64,000 bases of DNA, taken from Ideonella alba. Lineage in GTDB: Bacteria; Pseudomonadota; Gammaproteobacteria; Burkholderiales; Burkholderiaceae_C. Under the pieces are notes generated by a model. It made no database searches. It was not told where the DNA came from and saw nothing but the letters and a program-made list of their open reading frames with translations. The stretch covers positions 62,001 through 126,000 of the forward strand of contig NZ_JAGQDF010000006.1 in NCBI RefSeq assembly GCF_018069875.1, given 5' to 3'. The position numbers were made by a program, and so were the translations under genes. Positions 43,025 to 51,452 of this stretch are shown here, piece after piece (position 1 is the stretch's first letter; each line of letters starts with the position of its first letter).

Positions 43025-44107
43025 TCAGCGCGGGAAGGTCACCACATGCTCGACCCGCGGCCGGATGCCGATCCACTCGCCCGGCGCATGGTCGTGGTGC
43101 GAGGGCACATGGGCCAGCACCTCCAGGCCATCGGCCAGCGCCAGCGTGTAGAGGAACTCGGCGCCGCGGAAGTCGCGCCGCAGGATGCGCGCGCGCACCG
43201 GGGCGGCGTCGTCGTGCTCGATGTCGTCGGCGCGCAGCAGCACCAGGCACTCGCCGCCGGGGTAGGCATCGGGCAGCGGGCACTCGTCGGCGTCGGCCAG
43301 CAGGCCCAGGGGGGTGTCGACGCGGGGCCCCTGCGGCGTGCTGACAATGCGGGCCGGCGCCAGCACGCCGTGGCCGATGAAGTCGGCCACGAAGCGCGTG
43401 GCCGGGCGGTGGTACAGGTCGTAGGGGCGGTCCCACTGCTCCAGCCGGCCGGCCTGCATCACGCCCAGGCGGTCGGCCAGCGCAAAGGCCTCCATCTGGT
43501 CGTGCGTCACCACCAGCGCGGCGGTGCCGCTGGCCTTGAGGATGGCGCGCACCTCGTGGGCCAGGCGCTCGCGCAGTTCCACGTCCAGCGCCGAGAAGGC
43601 CTCGTCCAGCAGCAACAGGCGCGGCGCCGGGGCCAGCGCCCGCGCCAGCGCCACGCGCTGCTGCTGGCCGCCGGAGAGCTGGTGCGGCATCTTGCCGGCC
43701 ACCTCGGGCAGGCCCACCAGCGACAGCATCTCCTGCACCCGCCGCGCGCGCTCGGCCCGGCCCAGCGCGTGCAGGCCGAAGGCCACATTGGCCGCCACGT
43801 CCAGGTGCGGAAACAGCGCGTAGTCCTGGAACACCATGCCGACGCGGCGCTGCTCGGCCGGGCGGTGCAGGCCGGCGGCCGGGTCGGAGACGATATCCCC
43901 CGCCAGGCGGATGCGCCCTCCGGCCAGCGGCTCCAGCCCCGCCACGGCACGCAGCAGCGAGGTCTTGCCGCAGCCCGAGGGGCCGACCAGCACGCCGATC
44001 TCGCCGGCGGCCAGGCCCATCGAGACCTCGCGCACGGCGTCGAGGTCGCCGCCGGCGGCCGCAGAGCCGCGGTAGCGCACCACGATGTGTTCAAGCAGCA
44101 GTGCCAT
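43025..44107 (-). CDS. fbpC: Ferric iron ABC transporter ATP-binding protein FbpC
   Basis: The product is 360 aa. The ATG at 44107 ([10 protein letters not shown]) is chosen, as an upstream extension would run into the Fur box. Walker A is GPSGCGKTS, signature [15 protein letters not shown], Walker [13 protein letters not shown], and the switch His is in VTHDQ. The C-terminal 120 residues are an OB-type regulatory domain as in CysA/PotA/FbpC. It powers uptake through FbpB, divergently encoded 15 bases from the shared operator. Confidence 0.9.
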   Translation of the reverse strand: MALLLEHIVVRYRGSAAAGGDLDAVREVSMGLAAGEIGVLVGPSGCGKTSLLRAVAGLEPLAGGRIRLAGDIVSDPAAGLHRPAEQRRVGMVFQDYALFPHLDVAANVAFGLHALGRAERARRVQEMLSLVGLPEVAGKMPHQLSGGQQQRVALARALAPAPRLLLLDEAFSALDVELRERLAHEVRAILKASGTAALVVTHDQMEAFALADRLGVMQAGRLEQWDRPYDLYHRPATRFVADFIGHGVLAPARIVSTPQGPRVDTPLGLLADADECPLPDAYPGGECLVLLRADDIEHDDAAPVRARILRRDFRGAEFLYTLALADGLEVLAHVPSHHDHAPGEWIGIRPRVEHVVTFPR

Positions 44108-44121
44108 GCGATGATCGTACC

Positions 44122-44138
44122 AGAATGACAATCATTCT
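44122..44138. promoter_or_regulatory. Fur box in the divergent fbpC/fbpB promoter region
   Basis: AGAATGA and TCATTCT form perfect 7-base inverted arms around CAA, a good match to the Fur 7-1-7 consensus. A further AGAATGA half-site lies at 44144-44150. The box is 14 bases from the fbpC start and less than 10 from the fbpB start, so Fur-Fe2+ bound here would block both promoters. Confidence 0.8.
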
Positions 44139-44155
44139 TACTTAGAATGACTGGC

Positions 44156-45766
44156 ATGCGCCTGCTCCTTGCCCTGGTCTGCGTTCTGCTGCTGCTGCCC
44201 CTGGCCGCGCTGGTGTCGCGCTGGGCGGCGCTGGACGCCGACGGACTGGCGCTGTGGCAGCACCTGGCCAGCACAGTGCTGCCGGGCTACCTGGGTCAGT
44301 CGCTGCTGCTGTCGGCGGCGGTGGCGCTGGGGGTGGCGCTGGTGGGCGGCAGCACGGCGGCGGTGGTCACGCTGTTCGAGTTCCCGGGACGGCGCTGGCT
44401 GTCGTGGGCGCTGCTCCTGCCGATGGCCATGCCGGCCTATGTGCTGGCCTACGCCTGGACCGACACCCTGCAGTACAGCGGCCCGCTGCAGACCGCGCTG
44501 CGCGCCGCCTTTGGCTGGCAGGGCGCGCTGTGGCCGGACATCCGCAGCCTGGGCGGCGCGGTGCCACTGTTCGTGCTGTGCCTGTATCCGTACGCCTACC
44601 TGCTGGTGCGCGCCGCGCTGGCCGAGCGCTGCGTGCCGCTGATGGAGGCCGCGCGCCTGCTGGGCGCCGGCTGGTGGCGCCGCGTCACGCAGGTGGCGCT
44701 GCCGATGGCCCGGCCGGCGCTGGCCGCCGGCGTGGCGCTGGCGCTGATGGAAACCCTGGCCGACTATGGCGTGGGCGCGTACTTCGGCCTGTCCACCTTC
44801 ACCACCGGCATCTTCCGCGCCTGGCTGTCGATGGGCGACCGCGATGCCGCGGCCCAGCTGGCCACGGTCCTGCTGGTGCTGGTGGCGCTGCTGGTGTGGA
44901 TGGAGCAGCGCGCCCAGGCGCGGCTGCGCTTCGCCGCCGCGCGCCAGGGCGCGCTGCATGGCGGCGACGCCCGGCCGCTGGCGCTGGGCTGGCGCGGCTG
45001 CGCGGCCGCCTGGGCGGTGTGCCTGCTGCCGGTGCTGCTGGGCTTCGTGCTGCCGGTGCTGGCGCTGCTGCGCCTGGCCAGCACCGAGGGTGATGCCGAC
45101 GCCCCGGGCCTCGACCTCTCACGCTTCGCCGGCTGGGCCGTCAACAGCTTTGTGCTGGCGGCCGCAGCGGCCTGCCTGGCCGTGCTGCTGGCCATGGCCC
45201 TGGCGGCCGCGCGGCGGCGTCAGCCCGGCCGCTGGCTGGACGCGCTGGCGCGCGGTGTGGGCCTGGGCTATGCGGTGCCGGGCGCGGTGATCGTGATCGG
45301 TCTGCTGTGGCCGCTGGGGGCCTGGCAGGCGCGATGGCCCGAGTGGCCACTGGCCGGCTGGCTGACGGCCGGCGTGGCGGGCCTGCTGTACGCCTACCTG
45401 GTGCGCTTCTCTGCCGTGGCGATGCAGTCGGTGGATGCCGGCTACGCCCGGCTGCCGACCAGCTTCGACGAAAGCGCCCGCCTGCTGGGCCACGGCCCCT
45501 GGGCCACCTGGCGCCGGGTGCACTGGCCGCTGCTGCGCGGCGCCGCCGGCACGGCCTGGCTGCTGGTCTTCGTCGATGTCATGAAAGAACTGCCCGCCAC
45601 GCTGGTGCTGCGCCCCTTCAACCACGACACGCTGGCCGTGGTGGCCAACCAGCTGGCGCGCGACGAGCGCCTGGGCGAGGCGGCCTGGCCCTCGCTGGCC
45701 ATCGTGGCGGTGGGCCTGCTGCCGGTGCTGCTGCTGGGCCGTGGCCGCGGCGCCACCGGCTGCTGA
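44156..45766 (+). CDS. fbpB: Ferric iron ABC transporter permease FbpB (fused two-unit type)
   Basis: The product is 536 aa with about 12 TM segments in two homologous halves, each with an EAA-like loop (EAARLLGAGWWRRVTQVALPMARPA and ESARLLGHGPWATWRRVHWPL), as in FbpB/SfuB. The start could be ATG 44147 or 44156; neither has a ribosome-binding site and the Fur box ends at 44138, so the transcript may be nearly leaderless. It forms the inner-membrane channel for FbpA-delivered Fe3+. fbpA follows after about 100 bases with its own Fur-like site. Confidence 0.9.
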   Translation: MRLLLALVCVLLLLPLAALVSRWAALDADGLALWQHLASTVLPGYLGQSLLLSAAVALGVALVGGSTAAVVTLFEFPGRRWLSWALLLPMAMPAYVLAYAWTDTLQYSGPLQTALRAAFGWQGALWPDIRSLGGAVPLFVLCLYPYAYLLVRAALAERCVPLMEAARLLGAGWWRRVTQVALPMARPALAAGVALALMETLADYGVGAYFGLSTFTTGIFRAWLSMGDRDAAAQLATVLLVLVALLVWMEQRAQARLRFAAARQGALHGGDARPLALGWRGCAAAWAVCLLPVLLGFVLPVLALLRLASTEGDADAPGLDLSRFAGWAVNSFVLAAAAACLAVLLAMALAAARRRQPGRWLDALARGVGLGYAVPGAVIVIGLLWPLGAWQARWPEWPLAGWLTAGVAGLLYAYLVRFSAVAMQSVDAGYARLPTSFDESARLLGHGPWATWRRVHWPLLRGAAGTAWLLVFVDVMKELPATLVLRPFNHDTLAVVANQLARDERLGEAAWPSLAIVAVGLLPVLLLGRGRGATGC

Positions 45767-45803
45767 GCGCCGGACCGGACGCTGCTGGAGCCGCATCAAT
45801 ATG

Positions 45804-45829
45804 TGATTGCGAATTGTTCGCGTTTGCTA
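45804..45829. promoter_or_regulatory. Possible second Fur box upstream of fbpA
   Basis: The segment ATTGCGAATTGTTCGCGTTT resembles betaproteobacterial Fur boxes with TTGCGAAT and TTCGC half-sites. It lies about 45-65 bases before ATG 45870 in an AT-richer patch (GTTTGCTATTACACTCC). It would allow fbpA to be expressed more strongly than fbpB, as is common for binding proteins. The match is weaker than that of the box at 44122. Confidence 0.5.
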
Positions 45830-45869
45830 TTACACTCCAGTGCATCGTTGACCTTCCCGTGAGCCGACC

Positions 45870-46907
45870 ATGCGTCCGACCCGCCTGCTGCCCGCCCTGC
45901 TCGCCGCCTGCCTGCTGCCCCTGGGCGCCGCCGCACAGGACAAAGTGCTGAACCTGTACTCCGCCCGCCACTACCAGACCGACGAGGCGCTCTACAAGGA
46001 CTTCACCGCCGCCACCGGCATCACGATCAACCGCGTCGATGCCGACGACGCCGGCATCCTTGAGCGCCTGCGCACCGAGGGCGCGGCCAGCCCGGCCGAC
46101 GTGATCCTGCTGGTGGATGCCGCCCGGCTGTGGCGCGCCGAAGAAGCCGGCCTTTTCCGTCCGCTGAAGTCAGCGGTGCTGGACAAGGCCATCCCGGCCC
46201 GGCTGCGCGGCGCCGACAAGGGCGACGGCCCGTCCTGGTTCGGCTTCTCCACTCGCGCCCGGGTCATCGTCTACAACAAGGCCAGCGTCCAGCGCGCCGA
46301 TGCGGACACCTATGCCGAGCTGGCCGACCCGAAGAACAAGGGCAAGGTCTGCACCCGCTCGGGTGCCCACCCCTACAACCTGAGCCTGTTCGGCGCGGTG
46401 CTCGAGCACATCGGCCCGCAGGCCACCGAGACCTGGCTCAAGGGCGTGGTCGACAACATGGCCCGCCCGCCCAAGGGCGGGGACACCGACCAGATCAAGG
46501 CGGTGGCCTCGGGCGAATGCCAGATCGCGCTGTCGAACAGCTACTACGTGGCGCGCATGATGCGCTCGACCAACCCGGCCGATCGCGACGTGATGGACAA
46601 GGTCGGCGTGGTCTTCCCCGACCAGGACGGCAAGGGCACCCACGTGAACATCGCCGGTGGCGCGGTCGCCCGCAACGCCCCGCACCCCGAGGCCGCGCGC
46701 AAGTTCCTGGAGTACCTGGCCAGCCCCTCGGCGCAGGCCTACTTCGCCAACGGCAACAACGAATACGCCGTGGTGGACGGCGTGGGCGCCGACAACCCGG
46801 CGCTCAAGGCCCTGGGCCCGTTCAAGGCCGAGGTGATCCCCGTGGCCACGATCGGCACCAACTCGGCCAAGGTCCAGCAGATGCTGGACCGTGTGGGCTA
46901 CAAGTGA
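45870..46907 (+). CDS. fbpA: Periplasmic Fe3+-binding protein FbpA
   Basis: The product is 345 aa with a signal peptide (LLPALLAACLLPLGAAAQ). The family signature is LNLYSARHYQTDEALYKDF, and the paired iron-ligand tyrosines are in ALSNSYYVARMM, with GECQIAL preceding them and NIAGGAVARNAPHPEAARKF following, all typical of class II transferrin-like binding proteins. It carries ferric iron to FbpB-FbpC. The gene is convergent with the 46908-47417 gene, with no gap. Confidence 0.93.
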   Translation: MRPTRLLPALLAACLLPLGAAAQDKVLNLYSARHYQTDEALYKDFTAATGITINRVDADDAGILERLRTEGAASPADVILLVDAARLWRAEEAGLFRPLKSAVLDKAIPARLRGADKGDGPSWFGFSTRARVIVYNKASVQRADADTYAELADPKNKGKVCTRSGAHPYNLSLFGAVLEHIGPQATETWLKGVVDNMARPPKGGDTDQIKAVASGECQIALSNSYYVARMMRSTNPADRDVMDKVGVVFPDQDGKGTHVNIAGGAVARNAPHPEAARKFLEYLASPSAQAYFANGNNEYAVVDGVGADNPALKALGPFKAEVIPVATIGTNSAKVQQMLDRVGYK

Positions 46908-47417
46908 TCAGCGCGGCGCGAGCAGCTCGAAGCGGGCCTCGCCGCAAGCCAGTTCGGCGCTGCTCCACGGCTGGCCCAGGCGCGGCCCGTCGCGCCCCTG
47001 CTGCACCTGCACGTCGCCCAGCGTGATCGCCGGCTGCAGCAGATAGCTGCCGGCGCGCCGCAGGTCGAAGGCCGGCGACAGCGGCAGCGCCGCGCGCAAC
47101 GCCTGGCCCGGCGCCAGGTGCAGGTAGGCTGAAGCGTCCGGGGCCGCCCGCTTGACCATCGCGCCCTGGTAGTCGAGTGGCTGGCCGTCGCGGCTCAGCG
47201 TGGCAAAGGGCGCCATCCAGCGCCCCTCCCAGGGCGTGTTCCAGCGCAGCACCCACAGCGGCTCGGCGCCGGTGTTGGTCAGCGTGAACTGCAGCAGCAC
47301 GGCATGGCCCAGGGCCTGGCGCGGCGGCACCTGCAGGCTGCAGGCCAGCGTGGCCGCCTGCGCGCCCGCCGCCCAGGCCATGCCTGCCACCAGCAGCGCC
47401 AGCGTCCGCCGCCTCAT
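46908..47417 (-). CDS. Secreted stand-alone copy of the M35 protease prodomain
   Basis: The product is 169 aa with a signal peptide (LALLVAGMAWAAGAQA). The mature sequence aligns with the N-terminal domain of the M35 protease encoded just upstream: LTNTGAEPLWVLRWNTPWEG against RNTSAQPQKLLRWQLPEG, DYQGAMVKRAAPD against YHGPLVKRAAPR, and LHLAPGQALRAALPLS against VLAPGEQRSYRVDLS. Its ATG overlaps the protease stop (TGATG), so they are coupled. A beta-sandwich fold is likely. By analogy with other protease-prodomain pairs it may act as a separate inhibitor or chaperone, which is inference. Confidence 0.75.
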   Translation of the reverse strand: MRRRTLALLVAGMAWAAGAQAATLACSLQVPPRQALGHAVLLQFTLTNTGAEPLWVLRWNTPWEGRWMAPFATLSRDGQPLDYQGAMVKRAAPDASAYLHLAPGQALRAALPLSPAFDLRRAGSYLLQPAITLGDVQVQQGRDGPRLGQPWSSAELACGEARFELLAPR

Positions 47418-48463
47418 CAGGGCTGCGCCGGGGTGTTCTCGGCGAAGTACTCGTGGCTGTCGGCGTTGTCGACCGCACGATCGGGGTTGCTGATCGCCAG
47501 GGCCTTGGCCGCCGTCTGGCCGTAGGCCCAGTCATTGGTGCCCGCCACCACGGTGAAGTGGGACATCTCGTGGATCAGCGTGCCGGCCTTGGAGTCGGTG
47601 CCGGTCATCGGTGCCGCCCAGAAGGCGCCGCACAGGTAGATCTTGTACGGATCGTTCGGGTAGACATAGGCGTAGACGCCGTTGTCGGTGCACGAGCAGT
47701 CCAGCGTCAGCGGCTTCTTCTTGAACGCCTGCGTGATCTTGTTGTAGTGGGTGCGCACGGTGTCGTAGCGCGTGGCGGTGTAGGCGCCGAACCAGGTGGT
47801 GTACCGCGTGGTCGGCGTGGTCATCACCTTCAGGTACTTCTTCGACTCGCTGGCGTAGCCGGTGGCCTTGCCCACCGCGGTGGTCAGGTCGTTCTGCTCG
47901 CTGACGGTGCAGTTGCCGGTGAAGGTGATCGGGCCGCTGGTGGCCGCTTCCGGCACCACGCGCTGCACCGCTTCGCTGCGGCCGGAGAGCCACAGCGACA
48001 GCGATTCCGTGGACGCCAGGTCGGCCCGGCCCGGCGCGCGGGCGCGTCCGAGGTAGGCCACCGAGTAGCGGCCATCCGGCAGCGCGTAGTGGCGCGACAG
48101 ATCGACCCGGTAGCTGCGCTGCTCGCCCGGCGCCAGCACCACCTGGTCTTCAGGCCGGGGCGCGGCCCGCTTGACCAGCGGACCGTGGTAGGCGGCCTCG
48201 GCGCCATCGGCGCCGCGCACGCGGAACAGCGGGCCGTGCAGCGTGCCCTCGGGCAGTTGCCAGCGCAGCAGCTTCTGTGGCTGGGCGCTGGTGTTGCGCA
48301 CCACCACCTCCACCGTCACCTCGGCATCGCCCTGCATCACCTGGGCGGGCGCCCGCAGCTCGACCTGCAGGCCCTGGGCGGCCAGCGCGCTGGAGCTGGC
48401 CAGCGCACAGGCGGCCAGCGTGGTGACGGACAGCAGGGAGGTGGGGGCGGCAAGGCGACGCAT
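47417..48463 (-). CDS. Secreted M35 (deuterolysin/peptidyl-Lys) metalloendopeptidase
   Basis: The product is 348 aa. The ATG at 48463 has GGAG 8 bases upstream; an earlier in-frame Met at 48484 is less likely. A signal peptide (1-29) and an N-terminal prodomain (about 30-165) precede the catalytic domain. The aspzincin signature is complete: HEMSH at 298-302 and GTNDWAYG at 308-315 supplying the Asp ligand. Cysteines (Cys185, 257, 259, 278) suggest disulfides. Family members such as AsaP1 and fungal Lys-N are exported toxins or nutritional proteases. It is followed by a coupled gene for a prodomain homologue. Confidence 0.88.
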   Translation of the reverse strand: MRRLAAPTSLLSVTTLAACALASSSALAAQGLQVELRAPAQVMQGDAEVTVEVVVRNTSAQPQKLLRWQLPEGTLHGPLFRVRGADGAEAAYHGPLVKRAAPRPEDQVVLAPGEQRSYRVDLSRHYALPDGRYSVAYLGRARAPGRADLASTESLSLWLSGRSEAVQRVVPEAATSGPITFTGNCTVSEQNDLTTAVGKATGYASESKKYLKVMTTPTTRYTTWFGAYTATRYDTVRTHYNKITQAFKKKPLTLDCSCTDNGVYAYVYPNDPYKIYLCGAFWAAPMTGTDSKAGTLIHEMSHFTVVAGTNDWAYGQTAAKALAISNPDRAVDNADSHEYFAENTPAQP

Positions 48464-48574
48464 CGGCGGACTCCGGTCAGACAACAGAGCGGCGACTATC
48501 GCGCCTGTCCGGCGGGCTGTCGATCCCCAGTTGCGCGGGCGCGGAACGGGCGCGGGTGAACGCCGCCGGCCTGC

Positions 48575-50293
48575 TCAGCCGATCCGGATCACCTTGGCCA
48601 TCGACGGCACGCCCGCCGCATCCAGCGCGAACAGCATGTAGAAGCCCGGCGGCGCCACCGCGGCCGAGGCCGGCAGCTGGTAGCTCAGCCGCTTGCCGCG
48701 CTGCGCGAAGCTGAGTTCCTGGAAGCGCTGGTCGCTGTGGAAGGCGTGGGTCACCGCGCCGAAGCGCACCAGGGTCAGCCGGGCCACCGGCCTCGGATCG
48801 GCCATCTCGAGCTGCTGCGCCTGCCCCCAGGTGCCTGCCTGAGGCGCCGACGCGATCACTGGGCGCCGCGCCGGGCGGCCGCTGCCGTCGGGGTGGTACA
48901 GGTAGGGCGGGTAGTAGATCTCGCCATTGAGGTTGTTCACCGGACCGGGCGCCCCGCCGCCGTTGGTCAGCACCGTGGCGTCGGGCAGCAGCATCGCGGT
49001 GGAGTGGTACAGCCGGGGCTTGGCCGCGCTGGCCGTGGTGGTCCAGGTGCCGGTGGCCGGATCCCAGGTTTCGGAGTGATAGGCCGCACCGGCCAGGCTG
49101 TTGCCGGTGGACGAACCGCCGTTGACGAACACCTGCCCATTGGGCAGCACCGTGGCATTGCCGTACTGGCGCTCGAGAGACAGATTGGCCGTGGCGCTGA
49201 CCACCGGCGGAGTCACGTTCAGATCCACCAGCTTCGCCACACCACCCACGCGCAGGCTCAGCACCTTGCCGGGCTGGTACATCACCGCCGGCAGGATGTG
49301 CCGACCGGCCCCCAGGCCGCTGGCCAGTGTGCGCTCCAGCGTGCCGCCCGCTTCGGTGTCCAGCGCGTAGATCTCGCCCTTGGGCGTGAGGATGGCAATC
49401 CGGCCGTCCGGTGCCAGCCAGGCGCGCGGGTAGCTCCACGACGAGCTGATGCTGCCGTAGGCCAGCTCGCTGGTGGCCGCAAACAGCGTGCGCCAGCCGC
49501 CGCCACTGAGGTAGACCTCGGGCGTGGAGGCATGGCTGGCCACGGTGGAGGTGCCGTCGTCGAAGTTGTAGGCGCGGTCGATCAGGCCGCCCAGCGCCAC
49601 CTGCTCGCCCTTGGTGTTCGTCAGCAGCGTCGCGTACCAGCGCTGCCAGACCATCGGCGACTCCTTGGTCAGGCTGTTGTTCAGCGGGCTGAAGCGGTTG
49701 ACGTCGTTGTTGCCGTAGTTGCGCACGCCCTTGACGGTGCGGTCGCCGCCCACCAGCAGCACGTCGCCGCTGCCCGGCAACAGGGTCTGGCCGGCGCAGA
49801 AGATGTCGGTGCCGGTGCTGTTGGGCAGCAGTTGCATCGAGGTCTCCCCCGTGCCCTGGGCCGGATCCCAGACCGCATAGTTCATCAACGCGCCCTGCAG
49901 GCCATCCGGGCCGGTGCCGAAGGACAGCACCCGCCCATCGGCCAGCAGCACGCTGTGCAGCGGAATCAGCGACCACGCGAACGCCGGGCCGAACACCCCC
50001 TTGAGGTGCGCGTCCGGCGGCCCGATGGGCACGGCAAACGGCCGCAGCACCGGCGTCTGCATCCCCAACGCCTTGGGCCACCCCGGGCCCGGGCCCCAGT
50101 CCACCGGGCCATCCAGGCGCGGCGGCATCCACTCCGGCGTCTGCGACAGATCCCGCAGCGGCCCCGCCTGCGCGACGCACAGGCCCAGCAGGGCGCCAGC
50201 GAGCGCCAGTGCAGGCCCGGGCCGAGCCCCGAGCCCTGGCCGGCGACGGGCCGGCCTGGTCAAACGGTGCGCCGTCGTGGCGGCATGGTGCAT
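48575..50293 (-). CDS. Secreted copper radical oxidase (galactose/glyoxal oxidase family)
   Basis: The product is 572 aa. The ATG at 50293 has GAGGGAG upstream and opens a signal peptide (ALALAGALLGLCVAQA). A seven-bladed Kelch-type propeller (about 100-475) is followed by a C-terminal DUF1929 domain. The active-site residues of galactose oxidase can all be placed: Cys166 (DIFCAGQ) for the thioether link, Tyr220 (WQRWYATL), Tyr429 and His430 (RLYHSTAMLLPD), and His516 (VTHAFHSDQR). It should oxidise an alcohol or aldehyde with O2, producing H2O2. The substrate is unknown. Bacterial relatives (GlxA) act on surface glycans. Confidence 0.87.
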   Translation of the reverse strand: MHHAATTAHRLTRPARRRPGLGARPGPALALAGALLGLCVAQAGPLRDLSQTPEWMPPRLDGPVDWGPGPGWPKALGMQTPVLRPFAVPIGPPDAHLKGVFGPAFAWSLIPLHSVLLADGRVLSFGTGPDGLQGALMNYAVWDPAQGTGETSMQLLPNSTGTDIFCAGQTLLPGSGDVLLVGGDRTVKGVRNYGNNDVNRFSPLNNSLTKESPMVWQRWYATLLTNTKGEQVALGGLIDRAYNFDDGTSTVASHASTPEVYLSGGGWRTLFAATSELAYGSISSSWSYPRAWLAPDGRIAILTPKGEIYALDTEAGGTLERTLASGLGAGRHILPAVMYQPGKVLSLRVGGVAKLVDLNVTPPVVSATANLSLERQYGNATVLPNGQVFVNGGSSTGNSLAGAAYHSETWDPATGTWTTTASAAKPRLYHSTAMLLPDATVLTNGGGAPGPVNNLNGEIYYPPYLYHPDGSGRPARRPVIASAPQAGTWGQAQQLEMADPRPVARLTLVRFGAVTHAFHSDQRFQELSFAQRGKRLSYQLPASAAVAPPGFYMLFALDAAGVPSMAKVIRIG

Positions 50294-50392
50294 GGTGCAG
50301 CTCCCTCTTTCGCGGGGATTCTGAGCCAGTAACGGCACCGCCGGGGGGCCTCCCCACTAGATCGTGGGGGACGCGCCGGCAGCCCGGAAATG

Positions 50393-50420
50393 AAAAGGGC
50401 CTTCGCGTGGCGAAGGCCCT
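50393..50420 (-). terminator. Rho-independent terminator after tRNA-Ser
   Basis: Read on the minus strand, AGGGCCTTCG pairs with CGAAGGCCCT around a short loop and is followed by TTTTC. It begins 5 bases after the tRNA 3' end. Confidence 0.8.
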
Positions 50421-50424
50421 GATC

Positions 50425-50515
50425 TGGCGGAGAAGGAGGGATTCGAACCCTCGATACGGTATAACCGTATACCGGATTTCGAGTCCGGCGCATTCGACCA
50501 CTCTGCCACCTCTCC
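50425..50515 (-). tRNA. tRNA-Ser (anticodon CGA)
   Basis: The minus strand reads GGAGAGG at the 5' acceptor and CTTCTCC plus discriminator G and an encoded CCA at the 3' end. The anticodon loop CTCGAAA carries CGA and is closed by GGA/TCC. A long variable arm (TATACGG TTA..CCGTAT) marks a serine tRNA, and the T-arm is GAGGG TTCGAAT CCCTC. The gene is complete at 91 bases including CCA. It has no fragment or repeat next to it, and it is not the target of the island at 1-9052, which has anticodon TGA. Confidence 0.96.
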
Positions 50516-50591
50516 TGGTAAGCGATGCACCCGTGGTCTGTCTGGGTGAAGCCTCGCATTCTAGCGCAACTTTTCGCCCACCCCGCCCGAG

Positions 50592-50999
50592 ATGCCTGAC
50601 ACCCTCCCCACCGCGTGCCCCTGCGGCAGCGGCCGACCGCTGGCCGACTGCTGTGGCCGCTGGCATGCTGGCCCGCTGTACCTGCAGGCCCCCGATGCCG
50701 AGTCGCTGATGCGTTCACGCTACAGCGCCTATGTGCTGGACCGGCTGGACTACCTGAGGGACACCTGGCATCCGCGCACGCGGCCCGGTGACCTGTCGCC
50801 AAACCCGGCCGGGCTGCGCTGGCTGGGCCTGGAGGTGCGCCGGCACCGTGTCACGGCGCCGGACCATGCCGAGGTGGAGTTCGTCGCGCGCAGCAAGCTG
50901 GGCGGGCGGGCGCACCGCCTGCATGAGACCAGCCGCTTCGAGCGCGCGGCCCTGGAGGGCGCGCCGCGCTGGTACTACGTGGACGGCGACCTGCGCTGA
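50592..50999 (+). CDS. YchJ-like (UPF0225) SEC-C protein
   Basis: The product is 135 aa. The SEC-C zinc motif at the N-terminus is CPCGSGRPLADCCG. The UPF0225 core follows (LMRSRYSAYVLDRLDYLRDTW, GLEVRRH, VEFVARSKLGGRAHRLHETS). It is shorter than E. coli YchJ because it lacks the C-terminal second SEC-C motif, which is the usual form in Burkholderiales. The biochemical function is unknown; SEC-C motifs bind zinc and contact SecB in SecA. Confidence 0.88.
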   Translation: MPDTLPTACPCGSGRPLADCCGRWHAGPLYLQAPDAESLMRSRYSAYVLDRLDYLRDTWHPRTRPGDLSPNPAGLRWLGLEVRRHRVTAPDHAEVEFVARSKLGGRAHRLHETSRFERAALEGAPRWYYVDGDLR

Positions 51000-51006
51000 G
51001 CGGGAC

Positions 51007-51387
51007 TCAGGCGACGAACTGCTCGCGCACCGCGTCGGCCGCCAGCCGGCGCGCCAGCCAGGCCAGCGCAGCGGCCACCGGCAGCGCGGCCAGCAGGGCC
51101 CACAGCGCCTGGCCGGCCAACAGCCAGACCAGGGCGGCGCTGCCCGCGCCCGCGGCCAGCAGGCAGGCCATGCTGGCCCGGCGCGCCCACTCCAGACGCC
51201 ACCACAGGCCGGCACCGGTGACCGAGAACAGCGCGGCTGTCACGCCGGCGGCCGCGATCCACCACGCGGACGCGGTGCTGCCCCACCACCCCACCCAGGC
51301 GGCCAGCACGGTGGCCAGCGCCCAGAGCAGGCAGGCGGTCCAGGTCACGAGCGGCGTGCGGCCGCCGAGATAATAGGTCTGAGGCAT
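51007..51387 (-). CDS. Small membrane protein, four predicted spans
   Basis: The product is 126 aa with GGAGGGACC before ATG 51387. Four hydrophobic segments: LVTWTACLLWALATVLAAWV, AWWIAAAGVTAALFSVTGAGL, ASMACLLAAGAGSAALVWLL and ALWALLAALPVAAALAWLA. The N-terminus MPQTYYLGGRTP is polar. No family is recognised. It is convergent with the ychJ-like gene and divergent from truC, so it stands alone. Confidence 0.7.
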   Translation of the reverse strand: MPQTYYLGGRTPLVTWTACLLWALATVLAAWVGWWGSTASAWWIAAAGVTAALFSVTGAGLWWRLEWARRASMACLLAAGAGSAALVWLLAGQALWALLAALPVAAALAWLARRLAADAVREQFVA

Positions 51388-51452
51388 GGTCGGTCCCTCC
51401 TTGCGCGGTCATGGTGCCGCGGTTCGATGACAGGCATTTTTCAAAAAGACCC

